A stretch of DNA of 64,000 nt from Ficedula albicollis (Eukaryota; Chordata; Aves; Passeriformes; Muscicapidae). A model generated the notes under the pieces. The model worked only from the letters and a program-made list of their open reading frames with translations, did not search any database and was not told where the DNA came from. How positions within the stretch are numbered: position 1 is the first letter of the stretch; each line of letters opens with the position of its first letter. Location of the stretch: NCBI RefSeq assembly GCF_000247815.1, contig NC_021684.1:7626650-7690649 (forward strand). Direction: 5' to 3'. Positions 38,650 through 53,015 of the stretch are shown here, piece after piece. Position numbers and translations under genes: made by a program.

Positions 38650-39592
38650 AAACCCCCCATACTAGTGAGAGTTATGGGCATGCTATAAAGTGGCTTCTAT
38701 TGTAAGAAACTGCTGCTGCTTGGAAAAACTTTGCCCTTCAGCATTCCTACTTGCCATGAAGGCAGAGTCCTTCTAGGATAGACACTACAGGAGGAAAAGA
38801 GGTTTTCACTTAATAGTTATTGGTGAACCCAAAGAAACATGGCTGTGCTGCTGGCGTTGAGGATGGGTGGCTGCAGAATACAGGAAATGTTGCTTGAAAT
38901 TGCAGGGCAGAATGCAGAGTGTTCATTTGGTTTATCCTGTTTGTTGGTGTTCTTCACTTGCCAATGGAATCTATTCTTTCTGAAAATTTTTATATATTGT
39001 GTAATACAGTGGTTGAGCTATGTTGCTATAGCAATTTAAACAGTTTGGACATCTGAGGAAAACAGGATTATTACAGATAGTGTTGGGCAAACTTTAAGGC
39101 AAGCAGCCTTTTGTATGGCACAGATAACTCTGCCAGGGAAAAGTTTACAAAGTGGTATTTCTATGGTTTCTCTTCAAGATGGAAAGAGCTTTGAAGGCAC
39201 TTTTTTAGTAGGACTTCTTAAAATTTGTTTTAGATCAATTGGGAACGTGCCCCAAAGTATTATTCTCCAAAATGTTGTTACGCTATTTTAACCTATTTTG
39301 TTCTTTGTGTTATGTATCAGAAACTGATAAAACTTGCAGTGTTTGATTAAAATGAGAAAATCTTTGCTAGGGCAAAAGCTGTTTATACATTTAATGGTAT
39401 GTGTGCAGAGTGTGTTGCAGCTGAAGCTCATACCAGACCATCAGGTTGAGACTTTGAGACGCCCTGCACAATTTAAATAATTCTGAGGACAATCGCTTGT
39501 TACTTTGTTTTTGCCCTTCTTAAACCAAGCTGTTTATTTTTTTTTAAATAAAATGCATTTATTTTCCTTTTTCCTAGTCACTTGATGCAATG

Positions 39593-39742
39593 TTTTCATT
39601 TTTTTTCTTAAATTTTAGCACGTCATCTCTGGCTAAGAGCAGGGAAGTGTCCATGGTACTGGCACAATTTTCATTTTTTTTCTTCAATTTTAGCACGTCA
39701 TCTCTGGCAAAGAGCAGGGAAGTGTCCATGGTACTGGCACAC
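39593..39742 (+). repeat. Direct tandem duplication, 75-bp period
   Basis: Copies at 39593-39667 and 39668-39742 differ at two positions. Each begins with a pyrimidine-rich stretch ending in 'aattttag', so the duplication doubles a splice-acceptor look-alike. Confidence 0.95.
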
Positions 39743-41178
39743 CAGTAGAGCTCAAAGCAGCACTGCTGTTTGTTTTCAGACTTACATCTTTAGCTGTATC
39801 AGCCATTGAATTTGAGTGGTACTATGGAAATACAGCACTGCTTGCACAAATCAGACATTCTGTATTCAGTCATAATCACAGTGCTTTTGTCCTGTTCTGG
39901 TCCCAGCTTTGTATTATCACTTCTTATTTCTTTCTTGTCTGCTCTAGAAGTGAGATCCATTCAGATGCTGACCATGTGCAGAAAAGAATCAGGCTTATTT
40001 TATGTAATATTTTAAATCCTTTGCTGTTTTTTCTGGAGTCAAGATACGCCTCTATAGAAATGGAAATAAGGCCTAGCAACTGAGTGGAATTGTGGAGTGA
40101 GTTCCATCAGCTGCATGACGAAGTGAATGAAAAGATGAAAGAATTTGAAATGAGCTTAAAAATATCTCTTCCTATTACTTTGTCCCTTCTAATTTTTGAA
40201 ATCTGTCATATTTTATATTTAAAATTTGAATTGAAACAGTACTCTTCCTTAGGATGGTGTATTTTAGTGGATTCTTAAATTTGGAAGATTTAAAAGGCAA
40301 ACGGTTTTCTTTTGTGAGCTTAAGATTACTCTTGAAAGCAATAACTCCTTCAAGAAATATAGTGAAATGGATAATATTCATGTGACCAGGAGCAATTTTA
40401 AGTGTGCAGTTGATTATCTGCCTTACAATTGGAAAGGAGAATAATACTGAACATTTGCAATCTACCGATATATCTGAATACATTCAGTATGGCCTAATTC
40501 ATACAGCTACAGTTTCTTAGAGTCCAGGAGTTTGCTGAAAATCCAGAGTAGTGGGGTGCCACGCTGCAGTTGTGTTTGGCTAAATCTCAATTTTGGCTTT
40601 CTAACACTGAGTTGAATCTTGCAGGCTTTGTGCTGCTCAGTTCAACAAATGACATGGTCAGTCTTGATCTCTGCATTCTTATAAATGTCTCTCTTTTACA
40701 GCAAAACACTGACTTTGGTGCAACTGGGTCCTGTACAATCATGTTTTGTGCAGACTGGAAGTTCAAATTGAAAAGGAAGGTAGTAAGAATTGCTGGGAAA
40801 GGAACAGAATTAAACCAATTATTGTGCTAGGCTATTAATGCATGTTGGACTCAAATCTTGAATAAAATATGCAGGGCTGATTTTCCATCCCAAAAAGGTT
40901 GCAGTAGGATGAGAAAAGGTAGAGGCAAATCTTTAATATGCTGAAATGTACAAGACACCTTTGCAGGGTGAAATTAAGACCAGCATACAAAAGAAATGAA
41001 AAGCAGAGAAAGGATAGTTTGAAAGCTGTGCAAAATCACTGATGACAGAAAAGAAGTGATCAAGATATTATTCAAGGTTCCTTTTAACAAAAGAGTTGAA
41101 AAGCATCATATGAAATTCACTTAAAAGTTTTGATATGAAGGAGATGCTGTTTTCATTAGACATAATTAATCTGTGCAA

Positions 41179-41347
41179 TTCATTGTCGTGGGACATTATA
41201 AATGCCACAGCATAAATAAGTTCAAAAATCAGTTAAGCAGGTGCACAGAGCAAAGGTTTAGCGTTCATTGTCGTGGGACATTATAAATAACAAAGCATAA
41301 ATAAGTTCAAAAATAAGTTAAGCAGGTGCACAGAGCAAAGGTTTAGC
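41179..41347 (+). repeat. Direct tandem duplication, 85-bp period
   Basis: The unit 'ttcattgtcgtgggacatta' onward occupies 41179-41263 and 41264-41347, with about five differences. It is among the more diverged pairs in the window. Confidence 0.94.
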
Positions 41348-44300
41348 AAAGAGCATTAAAAATTAAGTGGATGCAGATGCTACTTTTATCTTTAAGTTCT
41401 TACATCACGGGTTTTTAATGCCTAGGAGAATGTATGTGGAGCATATTAACACCTCTTTATAACATTTAAGCATCTGCTGCTGGACACTGTAGCAGTGAAT
41501 ATTGTGTTCATCCAATGTGATTATTCTTGTGTCCATAATGATTATCGTAGGCTACATAAAGCATACCTTGTTCATTTATGCTGATTAAGGGTGACAGCAT
41601 AAATCGTGGTGGCTTCAGGGCAATGAAGTTTAGGCATAAGTTCCTGTGCTGAACAGAAACAATTTCAGATGTCATTGCAGCTCTTACAAGTCACCTTTCC
41701 ATTATAGTGACTTTCCATTATATTGTGTGTTTTGTGTGTTATTTCCTTGTTGAATACAATGTGTGACTTCAGCTTGGTGTTTGAGTTTTGGTGCCACTCT
41801 AGGAGAAGTAATCTTTGATCTCTGCACATTGGGCTAAAGGAATGATTTATTTACAGTGCTTGTCTCTTGAACTGGATGTGGCATCTTCAATACACATAAA
41901 AAGTCAATAAAACAGGTAGTTGACAGCAATATCAACCACACTAAACCGTTTCCTGCTGCTGGTTCATCACATAATTTGCTGTGTTGTTGTAGATTGTTTG
42001 TTAGTTCAATTACTTTTAAATTCCTTGATAAAATAATTTGTTAGTGTCACTATTTAAAAAGGTCAATTAAAATTACTTAGCCCAGAGTAAATCAATTTAC
42101 ATCAGAAAAAGTATTTGAAGACACTATTAAGTGCCTGATTCACTGACAAAACTGGAAATGAAGTCAGATTTGAACTCCAGCTTTGGGATTCTCCCATCTA
42201 CAATAGATTTGCACTTTTAAGTTATGAATGCTGGAGCATGAAAGTCTTCATGAGTTAGGAGTTCCATGGCTGAATGTTTGCTCTTGTGCCATTTCACTTC
42301 AGTTCCTTCTTATTTATTGCTTTCAATTAATTTTTTTTGTTGTATAACAGCTGAAAAGAAAATTAGAAACATAACCTGTCATAGTAAATCTTTGCTACAG
42401 AGTCAGCATAGCTTGTAGTGGGTTGCTCGAAATAAACTGTTCAACTGATTAGGCATCAGTAGCTTCTGTGTTTTGTCTTTACAGCTAAAATTAATTTTAA
42501 AAGAGCACATTAAAATATATACACCTCTTTCACACCTCCTTCACCCTTTGTTAATGGTGAAGAGCAGTAAATCGACTTGAAATTGGGCCGAACTGACACC
42601 TACAATTTTTATGCTGTGCTTATTGTGTGAGAAACTAACTGTAGCATCATTAATCAAGCTGTCAGGTACAATGTGAAAGTCCTACATTCATTACATAAAG
42701 AGAAACTCCAGGAAGAAATGGAACCCCTGTGATGAATAGGCACTGGACACCAATTATTGTGGCGCTATTAATCATTACAGCCAAAGCTAACGTAGACTGG
42801 GTTCTGCAAACCTCAACCACTGTTGAAGGAATGCACATGTGCTCACGTTCATAGAAATGGCTTTGTGTGAGCTTCATAATCTCAAACATTCACTTGATGA
42901 GATGACAGCTAGAAGTGAGTGTTGCCAAGTTAACTTGAAACACTTCTGAAGGCAGGTATGATGGATGAGGAGTGTTCTTGCCACGTGCGCTCTGGGAACA
43001 CATGAATCAATCACACTCACTGTCACTGCCCCTCGTGGTCTTCCTTGGGAGCTTGGATGGGATTTCAGAGAGATTGCTCATATTTAACCTTAAGGTGATT
43101 GTCTTGTTTCCAGAGTTGGAAAGTTTCTCATTGTGTGAGAGTATGAAAGGATACACTTGCAAATGACAAGAGTGGTGTGTGATATCTAAAGAATGTGTTC
43201 GCACCGATAGAAGTCTTTTCTCATCTATATATTGAATATCTACTACTGAAGTATCTAAAAAATTGTTTCCTTGGAGGGCAGATATCGTCCGGATTTGCAG
43301 CTTTTCACATAAGTTTTTGTAAGCAGTTTTGTGGCAGGTACTTTTTGGGTGTCGTTTTCTTACTCCCTGTAATTCCTGAAACTTTGTCTGACATCAAAGT
43401 CTGAAATCAAAGCTTAATGAATTCGATGCAAGTGAAAAAAAGCAAACCCCAAAACTGTAGAGGCAGTGGATCTCAAAGTAGTTTATTGCTGTGTAGCACC
43501 ACTGCAAAGCAGCATTTGTCAGTAAAATGATGTGCAACATGAACAGTGTACACTCCACTTGGAGCTGCAAAAAATAATTCAGTCAAATTGAAGATTTTTC
43601 AGAAAATGCCTGTGAAATAATTTATTTTTGTGGAAAAGAGAGACTTTCCTCTGGACAAGAAACTGTACAGAATGGATTTGATCCTGTATGTATTTGAAAG
43701 CTCTTAATGAAATTACTGAATAATCTCCAAAATAGTATTTATTTTATCCTTATGTCTTTTCCTCCAATGTTAACTTTAAAAAGCCATTCTTTTGTGTTAA
43801 TTCCCCTCTCTGGAATAATTCTCATTCATTTCAGATGTTTTGAACACCAAGTAGATACTTGGATGATCAGTGACTTAAACTAAATAGTGAGATTTAAACT
43901 CTTCAGTCCTTCTGCTTCACCCTTCTCTTGCATTTTCACAGATAAGTCTCTGAGCTGTGGCAGAAATCTAAAGTTCATTTTTTTACTCTTATGCATAAGA
44001 GAACTTCCATTCTTTCTTTTTCAGCAGGATTTGAGTGGGAACTCTGCCTGCTGCTTTGCTTGGACTTTTTAAATTATCACTTGAATCCTAAAGAGTCTTC
44101 AGAATTTCTTTTCTTTTTTTCAGGCTTCTGAGAGCAAATGTTGCCATCTCAATGTTTCGCTGCAGAGAGGAAATGAATTGCATGAGGCCACTTTCTGTAC
44201 AATCATCACAGAACATTCAATCAGAATTAATTGCTAAAATTATATAATTACAGCTGCACTGAATGAGACTAGACCACAGCATCTGCTCCAGTCCAAATTG

Positions 44301-45938
44301 CATTTACTCTTGCTGTTGGGGGAGAAGTGTAAACTAGCATATTGCCTTTTTTGTGCCATTTTATGAATACCTAAATGGAGTAGTGGTTTATTTAATTGGA
44401 GACTTTGAGGTGAAATAGATATTTTAAAACCACCATTGTGGTAAAAATGTTACCATAGAAAGAGAAGAATTATGACTGAAGGGCTTTTAGGTTTGGTTTT
44501 CTTATCTTATGGTAAGCTGTCTGAAGAATTGTCATAAAAAAGAACAGTAACTTTAATGGAAGCTCTCTACATTGAGTCCAAATAACTTTAATATTTTGCT
44601 AATGATTGCATGAGGATCAGTGAGTTTACCTCTAAATATCGAGCAATCTTTAGAAGGAGAAGGTGTACTGTTTTTGACAAGGCAGAAAGAGGAATTGAAA
44701 AGCACAGTGAGAAAGGTGTAAGCCACATTTGAGTTCCTTGCTCATGTGTCTGATCGTGGTGTCCTGCCCATTGCATTCTAGGCTACTGACTAAGCAGTAA
44801 GGAAATATTTCCTTTTTGCCAGTCCTAAGCCACCAAAAATTTTGAGACAGTCCCCTTAATACAAGAGAGAGCCAGTGTATTCCACCTACTTGCTCCACTA
44901 GTTTGTAATCTTGAAGTTGACCAACTTTCAGAATTTACTGCAAAATCATGAAATTGGTATACATTTTCATCAGAACTCAGTTTATATGTAATAACTTTTC
45001 CCTCAGAAAATAAACCTTTAAAAAGGCATAAACAGCTTGAGATTTACAATCATGAATAAGAAAATTTAGCAGACTGTTCTGCTATGGAAATTTGAACAGA
45101 GCATTTGTTAAAGCTAATTTATTTTCAAACATTTCAGAAAACTTAAGGTACATCAAACTGAAAAAGAAAATAAGAGTTATATTCCAAACTAAAAAGTATC
45201 TCCGTGTGTACATCTCAAACATTTAATTCATAAATTGTGTTTCTTAGTGTCTCATCCTTTTTCAGAAATCCAGTAGCCCATCACTGAATCCTTGTTTCTC
45301 CCCCTTTCTTTGTTGAAGTCAGTAATTTTGAGCATGTTTTTTGCACATATTAGATTTGTTAATACAGTCTGATTTAAATGTTTTCTTTCTTAAAACTACC
45401 AGCATGTCTGAGGCTGTCATTTAATGCAAAATATCAACTCAAAACTGCTGCATCAGTCCTGTAATTTCATTTACTGCTCTGTCTTTGCTAAGAAGGCAGG
45501 GTTGGGTTTTTTTAGTATTTCACACATATAATAAATGTTGACAATGTTTGTCAAAAACTTTTTATTAAATGAGACAGAGATAAAATTGGATTTCATGATA
45601 AAAGGAGCACTCAAACAATCTCATTTAGAATGTATAGTCTTTTTTGCAGTGCCAATCTGCAGAACTGTTTGGTGATGAGTTCTGGCTATATGAACAAAAT
45701 ATTTTACTGACTAAATTGTTAATGTGCTTAATTTCCAGCAGCCTTTGCAGATGCATGGAGCATATTGTGATAATTGCTAAAAGGATATTTTAACATATTT
45801 TCTTGTTTCAGAACCCATTTTATGTTCAAGTGTTAAATTCTTTCTCCACTCTGAGTAAAACCACATTTATTTATGACCAGCTGCTATAGAACAGCACAAC
45901 ATAGACTCACTGGTGATGGAGAGATGGGGACATCTGAG

Positions 45939-46015
45939 TTTGGATCAGAAGCCAATTTTATTTGGTATATAAGGTGATTTGGATGAAAAGCCAATTTTAT
46001 TTGGTATATAAGGTG
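45939..46015 (+). repeat. Direct tandem duplication, 39-bp period
   Basis: The unit built around 'agccaattttatttggtat' occurs twice (45939-45977 and 45978-46015) with a few differences before the core. A shorter echo, 'tatagggtt', follows at 46020-46055. Confidence 0.88.
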
Positions 46016-47722
46016 TTTATATAGGGTTTTACTTATATGGCCCTTATATAGGGTTCTATCTTTGGTCACAATTTCCCATTAGATATATGTTCTTCATGGC
46101 ATCATGTCACCTGTGACGTTATCTTATCACAAAGTTTCTTGGTCACTTCTTGCCCAGGGAGCATTTATTTGTGTCTCTCTTTCCCATGGTTTCTGCTCCG
46201 TCAGGCCTTAAATATCGGGCTGCTTTATCAGTTCCATTGCACTTGCTGTTTTATTCCCTATAAAACTTCAGTCAGAAAGCAATATTAAGGTGATGAATAA
46301 ACAATAGATTTAATGTAGCAATAATATTTCTATGTATTTACTTTATAGTTCTAATTACTGTACCTGGATATGTGCATGTGGTTTCTACATAAGGGGTAAA
46401 GTCACATGAAATTAGGTTTTGTGTGGACTGGGCTAACTGACAGTAGGCATTTCTGCTGGGAAAATGATTCCTTTCTTGGTCAGGAGACTGAAGCTAGGTA
46501 TGGGCCTTTGATTTTAAAAATGACATAATGGAAAAATGCAATTTTGTATTGTTTCACATGTACTCAGGTGTTTGCAGTTTTATTTGGTTCATAACAGTAG
46601 CTTCAGATGAAATATATACATTACAGGAAGTAGTTTCTGTACTGTGGGTATCGAGTGTTTGAATTTCAGATACAGCTTCTAAATTAGCATTGATAATTAA
46701 AGGGAAAGAAAATAAGAAAGTGTTAGGGAGCTGCTTACAACTAACTGGGATTTTTGTGCTGTTGAGAATCATGACTGAAAGATATTTTGATTAAAACCTT
46801 GCTTATGGCATTAGGTGTTATTAAATTACACAGTGTCAGCCGAGCAGCATTGCCTTCAACAGTGTCCCTATAAATTACCTTTATGCTCTTTGCTCTGAGA
46901 GTCTTTGGAGCACCTGCATTTATGTGCTGCTGTCTGTTCCTGAGGGCCCCTCTTTCATAGTGAGGGTGCAGCTTTCCTCACATGGTGTTGGATACAGGCA
47001 TGATTGCAGACAAGATACAGAAGGTTCATATAATTTGCCTTATTTATTCTACTGCTGAAGATACATATTTCCATTTTAAAGATATCCTCCTGTGGTTTCT
47101 TTACGGAAACTTAAAGATTTCAACAAGCAAGTATAATTAGAATTTCTTTCCAATTCAAACAGTGATCTTCCTGTTGGTGGGAGGTTTTTTAAAACATGAG
47201 TGTCTGGTGGTTATTACATACCAACATTGCTGTGTTTATATTTAACCAGGTTGAATTTAGTTTTCCTTGACCTGGGCTCTTAACCCACTGGATACTCTGG
47301 CTTTGGCCCTACAAAACTTATTTACCCTGATGTCAAAAGGAATATTTACAGTGTTGAGCAGCAGGAAAAATAAGGCTAGGGAATATCAGGATAAGTAGCA
47401 GGCCATCTTTGTTCATGCATCTGCTTTGTGACTGGAGCAGGTTGTGCAAGGAAGGTCTTCTCCATCCTGCTGAGCTGCCACTGAGGCTTTGCCTTCTGTT
47501 GAGCTGCTGATGTGTCACTGGGGGGTTTGCTCAGCAGCATTCTGCTGCCCTGCTCTTTGCAGACTGAGTCCTGTTAGAGTGACCTGTCTGCACCTAAGCT
47601 TTGAAGAAACTGAGAGATATTTGGAAAGCACAGGTATTTATCTTTTTCATGGTCTCTCAACATACAGGTAAATAGAAAAAAAAATTTATTCTTACAGTTT
47701 GTACCAGCTTTTGTTATTTTTT

Positions 47723-47882
47723 AAGCTAATTTAGATGGTTTGTATAGTGAGGTAATGTGAAAGAAGCAATAGTTCTTGAAATTGTTCTTGTAGGCTGGTT
47801 CAAAGCTAATTTAGATGGTTGGTATAGTGAGGTAATGTGAAAGAAGCAGTAGTTCTTGAAATTGTTCTTGTAGGCTGGTTCA
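47723..47882 (+). repeat. Direct tandem duplication, 80-bp period
   Basis: Copies at 47723-47802 and 47803-47882 ('aagctaatttagatggtt' onward) differ at two positions, with no spacer. Confidence 0.95.
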
Positions 47883-48488
47883 TTTCCCAGGAGATAGGTA
47901 AAGTGCTACTTTTTGGGGCATGAGTCTTAACAAAAGGATCACACAAAGATAGGCTGTAATTAAACTGAAACATTCCAAGTACTTCTACAACTACAAACCT
48001 TTCTTTTGAATGGAAATAAGACTAGGAGATGAGTGAACAAATATGTGGCTGAGGTATGTATTGGTGTTTGTTATACCCGTGTAGGGAATAAAAGTAATCT
48101 TAACAAATTAACATAAATGTGCTTGAAAATGACAGAAAATCCAACTGGGTGTGCTCCATGGTGTGCTTAATGTGAGCTTCTTCGAGATCTCACAGATAGC
48201 ACTTGTTAAGATGTGTGACATCAGATCACTTAATTTTGCTGCCCAGTGTCCTGGATTTCTGTGAGAAAATACGATCTTAATTTTGTTGAATCATTAATAT
48301 AAAAGTTTATATTTGAGTACATATGTTTCAGAATGTGAAAATTGAGTTATAAAACCCTGGGCATGTACAACACTAAAAATTCATATGAAGAAGTAAAGTG
48401 TCCAGTGTTTCACAGGATTCTGCTTATGTTATTTTGATTATGTGTTAAATTGCAAAAAGTTGAAAAAAACACCAAACAAACAGGGAAA

Positions 48489-48635
48489 TGAGCTTTAAAA
48501 TAGCTCTAAAAACAGTAATCCTTGTTTTTTGCATATATTGTACACTCTACTTTGTATTCTTGTGAGCTTTAAAATAGCTGTAAAAACAGTAATCCTTGTT
48601 TTATGCATATATTGTACACTCTACTTTGTATTCTT
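48489..48635 (+). repeat. Direct tandem duplication, 74-bp period
   Basis: Copies at 48489-48562 and 48563-48635 ('tgagctttaaaatagct' onward) differ at two positions. Confidence 0.95.
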
Positions 48636-51600
48636 ACTGACAGGTAAGGTGCAGATGTGGCTGAGTGTAGTTGCACTGGAGTGTTCCTTAATTCTGGGGA
48701 GATGTATTTGTGACAAATTCAGATTCCCTGTTACTAGAAAATGTGCAAGTTTCAGAAGAGTTTAAATAATTTCAGATTTAAGAGGCAAAAATAGGCAATA
48801 ATTGAAGGCTTGGAGGAAAACCTATTACCTGGCTATGGCTTTGTGTACGCTGGCAATTATTGGGAACTGGGAGCTGTCAGTGGAAAGAAGGAGCTGGGAC
48901 AGTGGTGCTTTGGGCAAACCAGCAAACAAAAGCACCCTGAGCCTGGACAGCACCAGAACTCACATTTCTGTCCTGCCAAGGTAGCTGCAGTGGTCTCAGT
49001 GTAATGGTGGGTGAATTCTTGAAAATGTTAGCAAAGAGAAGGCTTTTGAGATGTTAATTTGCTCTTATGCAAATTAACCTGTCAATAGCACACTGCATGT
49101 GGAAGACCCAACTTCTTTTCCTAGAGTGGTTCCTATGGTTTCAGAGGTATACAGCTTTCTCAGTTGGGAAGATATTTATGAATATTTATGGTACACAAAA
49201 AACCCTCATCTGTGTTGCAGTTTCTATAATTTTTATTTAATTTTACGCTAAAAGATGTCATTGCTCTCCATTGCATAGGTAAACGGCTTCATCAGCAATC
49301 ATTTTATGCATGCAGGAGCTGGCCTGATTTACAGAATGCTAAACACAGATGGGTTTGTTCCTAATGCTCTCTAGTAGCTACTGTAGGAAAGAGTGCACAG
49401 TATATGCCTAATACATTATTTACTGAAGATAAATGCCAGACATGATTATGGTAAATTAGACCTTTTGAATTATTTATGAGACTCAGTGCTAAATGTTTTT
49501 CTCCTCCTTGTGTTACTATAAAAGCTGTTATATAATTGTTGGTAAACACTTTTTTTGTTAATTATTCAAGATAGAGGAAATAAAATGTTTGGTTAAGTGA
49601 ATCAGTTATTCACTTAAAGCCATCTGTTGTTTTTTGTTGGTTTTTTTTTTTTTCCCCACAAATGTATTTCAACACTTATCTCTGTGTAGTCCTGTTGTCA
49701 CCTGGACAGAGAAACTGAAAAGCAGAGTATGTACAGAAAACTTTTTTTTATTATTATGTTTTTTTTTTAGCCATCACACTTTCTAATATTTCGGAAATAT
49801 GTGAGTGGAAATATGTTCCATGGTATGTGGCTGTTCTCAGCTGAGTGCATTTGTGGCTAAAGTTGGGTATTTTACCTTGTGCCCTGACTTGCACCATGAC
49901 TGCCTCTTTTCTGTTGAAATATTTGAGTTTCTGAGGACAGCAGGTCTGTGCACTACTGGCACGTGTTTTGTATGTTCCAATCTCTAACTGCTTCATTGGC
50001 TTCCAGTAAAACACCAGAAAAAAAAATCTGAACCTGAATTAAGTATTCTATACAAAGAATTCCTCCTCCAGCCATTTCAATGGTTGCAGAGTTATTTTTT
50101 CTTTTTCTAATTATATTTTGAAATTGATATTCTAAGATGCCGCCATTCCCAAAGGCCAAATGAACATAATCTATGTGGCAGCAGACTGGCTTTTGGCAGC
50201 AAGGAACATGCTGACAATGTGGGCATATACATCTTTTGTCAGTTTTTATTTAGCATGCAAAATATATTTCCCATGCTGTGAGAGTACTTCTGCACCAGTT
50301 TTAAAGACATGATGGCAATTATGTGTTAAAGTCTCATTCTGCATTTTTCAGAGAGACAATGCCCCCACTTATTTATATCAACTGGAGCATCTTTGAAGCA
50401 ATTCATATTTATTTTGATACATTTTCTCTGTTATTTTTCACTCAGTTGGGATAGCAAAGCTCACTAATTTGTAGTTGTTTAGGTATCACGTTTGAATGTG
50501 CTGTAAAACATGGCAGTTCTTAGATGTGGAGATGTCGCGTGCTTTTGGGAGAATTAATTCCAGGAAGATTTTCTCCATGCTTTGTGTGTGCCTTATGAAA
50601 TACCTTGTTGAACTGAGAGGTATGAATGGAGAAATGCTGGAAGCTCATTCAAGACTGTTCTGTGATATGTGCCCAGTTCCACTCACCATGTTTCTGAGTC
50701 TGGAAGAGAAAACTGAATTTGTGGCAGGTGGAGAAAGTTTTGTAAGGAAATTTTAGGTATAATGCACTCCTGCCATCAAGTATTTCTTATCAGTCTTTCT
50801 TCTCAAATTATGAATCAGATGACTTTCTTATCAACTGGGATATTTTGGAAAGCTGTTACCGTTTCTTCTTTTTTGAGCAGATTAAATTCCTCTCCCCCCA
50901 CACTTCTCTCTTGCATTCAGCAAGGAAAGTGAAATACTATTTTGTGTTACCTTTCACTGACAAGTGGTTTCTGAATTGTTTCATTTTCCTCTATTTGTAA
51001 TGCATTCTGAGAACTGTGGTTTGTTTTTTGTGTTACTCTTTTCTGGAAAGTTTATTCTTCTGTGAAAGGGGAATGGATAATTCAGGCCCAAATCTAAGTT
51101 ATACATTTGTTTCAGGAAAGCTTTTGTAAGTAATGGCCATATATGCATTTTGTTCCTTTAAAGGGGTAAAGTGCAAAATACTTAGCACTTAAATCTGTGA
51201 GGAAAAGTGGAAAAAGGCAGCTTTAATTTAAATTAATTCAACTTCAAGATAAATTCCCACATGAGTCCAAATTCTGTCTGTTTTTTTCCCCCTAATAAAC
51301 TGATGAATTAAAGGAAGGAGACCCAGTGTGGTTTGGCCTAATCCTGTGTGCACATTTCTTCAGTGTTGTTCCATGTGTGAGTTGAGATGAGCTGGTTGAG
51401 AGCATGCTGGACAATGATTTATGTTTCTCCTCTACCCATTTACCAAAGGAATATGAGAAGAACAGATAACAATTTGTCCGTGCACATTCACATCACTTGA
51501 CCTATTCAAATTTTTTCATTCTCTGTGATCTTTTCATAAATGCAGGGACTTGAATTTGAGATATGATTAAAAATAATAGCTATAAACCCTGAGCTAATAT

Positions 51601-52911
51601 AAAATAGAGAGCAAAATACTTGCAAGGCTATAGAAAACATTTCATATCACTCCTGAAAAGCGAATTCAGCCAGCCAGGGTTAAAAGTTGGTGCTAGTGAG
51701 GTATTAATTAGTGTTAGGAAGGAACCTGAAAGCACTATAATGGGTAGAGCACTGGATTTCAGTTTCAAATGGTGTGATGGCCTATTTATCATCTCTAACT
51801 GCTTGTTTAGGAATCAAAGCCTAAGACTCTGTGCAGCTTTTAGATGCAATTTCTTTATTTCTATTTTCAAGGTAGATGTGATTGTGGGACTGGTGTGGAT
51901 GCATGTAGTGAAGTAGGTGTTAGCTTAAAAATTTCTGATGATGACACCTTTGAAGGAAACATATTAAAATGTTCCTACTGTATCAAAAATGCAGTTGAGT
52001 ACTATTGCCCTAAGTTTCATTAAATTTCATGCCAGATTTGCCTAATTTACTGGAAAAAAAATAAAAAGGGGTTTGGGGCTGTATAATTTCCTTGATTTGT
52101 GGCCTTTCTCAAACAACAGTGTTGTGCATCCTGACACAGTAAAAACCATTGACTTTATAATTTCATTGGTATAATTTCATTAATTTCATAAAAACTGTGA
52201 ATTCAAATGATTTCTAGATTTTCACTCTGCAGTAAGCTGCAGGAAAAAGCTGAAAAAATCCTGTTATAAATTAAATATTCCGAGCATAAATCAGTTTGGA
52301 ATCCATACTGTATTTAAAAGGAATTAGCTACATTTCACTATTTGCTTATTAGAATTTGTATTTTGTCATAAAAATTAGTTTGGAAAATGTCCCTATTTGT
52401 TCTGCTTAAATTTTGATCCTATGAAGAAAAGTTGTGTAATTTTCATAATTTTTTTCCCCTTTGAGTTCTGTCAATTAGAATTAAATATGGCCCCTTTGTT
52501 TTCTCCTAATCCACTGGCAGCCTGCAATTTTCTGATAAACAATTAGAGTAATGATTTATCTAGAGGGAAAACACAAATATTTAAAAGTTATATTATCTGG
52601 AAAATTATTTTAAAACTAAATGGTGAAGCAATGGACCCAGAGGGCATGATGATTCAAAACACCACCAAGGAATACTTATAGTGAGGTTTATAAACTAAAC
52701 AGCCATCAATATTTACAGGTTCAGACAAATGGTGATTTATTGTACATTATTAACATTATTGTAAATTATAGCTTGTGCTATAGTAGAAGCCCATTTGCCA
52801 AGACAAAAAGTAACTCCAGGTGCCATTTGTTTGAAATAGGACAAATGAAATTTTTGTGGCTGAGAATAACAGAAATGTCTGCAAGATGCTGGGTTGCTCA
52901 TCTCTAGCTTG

Positions 52912-53015
52912 AAAAAACCAACCAAACAAACCACCATGTGCTAAAAAACAACACCAAAATAAAAAAAAAAGCCCTCAAACTAACCAATCAACAACCCCAA
53001 AAGACCAAAACCCAG
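52912..53015 (+). repeat. A/C-rich strand-asymmetric tract
   Basis: About 100 bp is dominated by A and C on the + strand ('aaccaaccaaacaaacc', 'aaccaatcaacaacccc'). It resembles the tract at 18251-18394 in composition but is not a copy of it. Confidence 0.65.

Noticed and set aside
51446..51469. Codons reading K-E-Y-E-K, resembling the expected start of CACNA2D3 exon 3
   Set aside because: The similarity ends after five residues, a stop follows two codons later, and there is no splice acceptor at the right place or phase.
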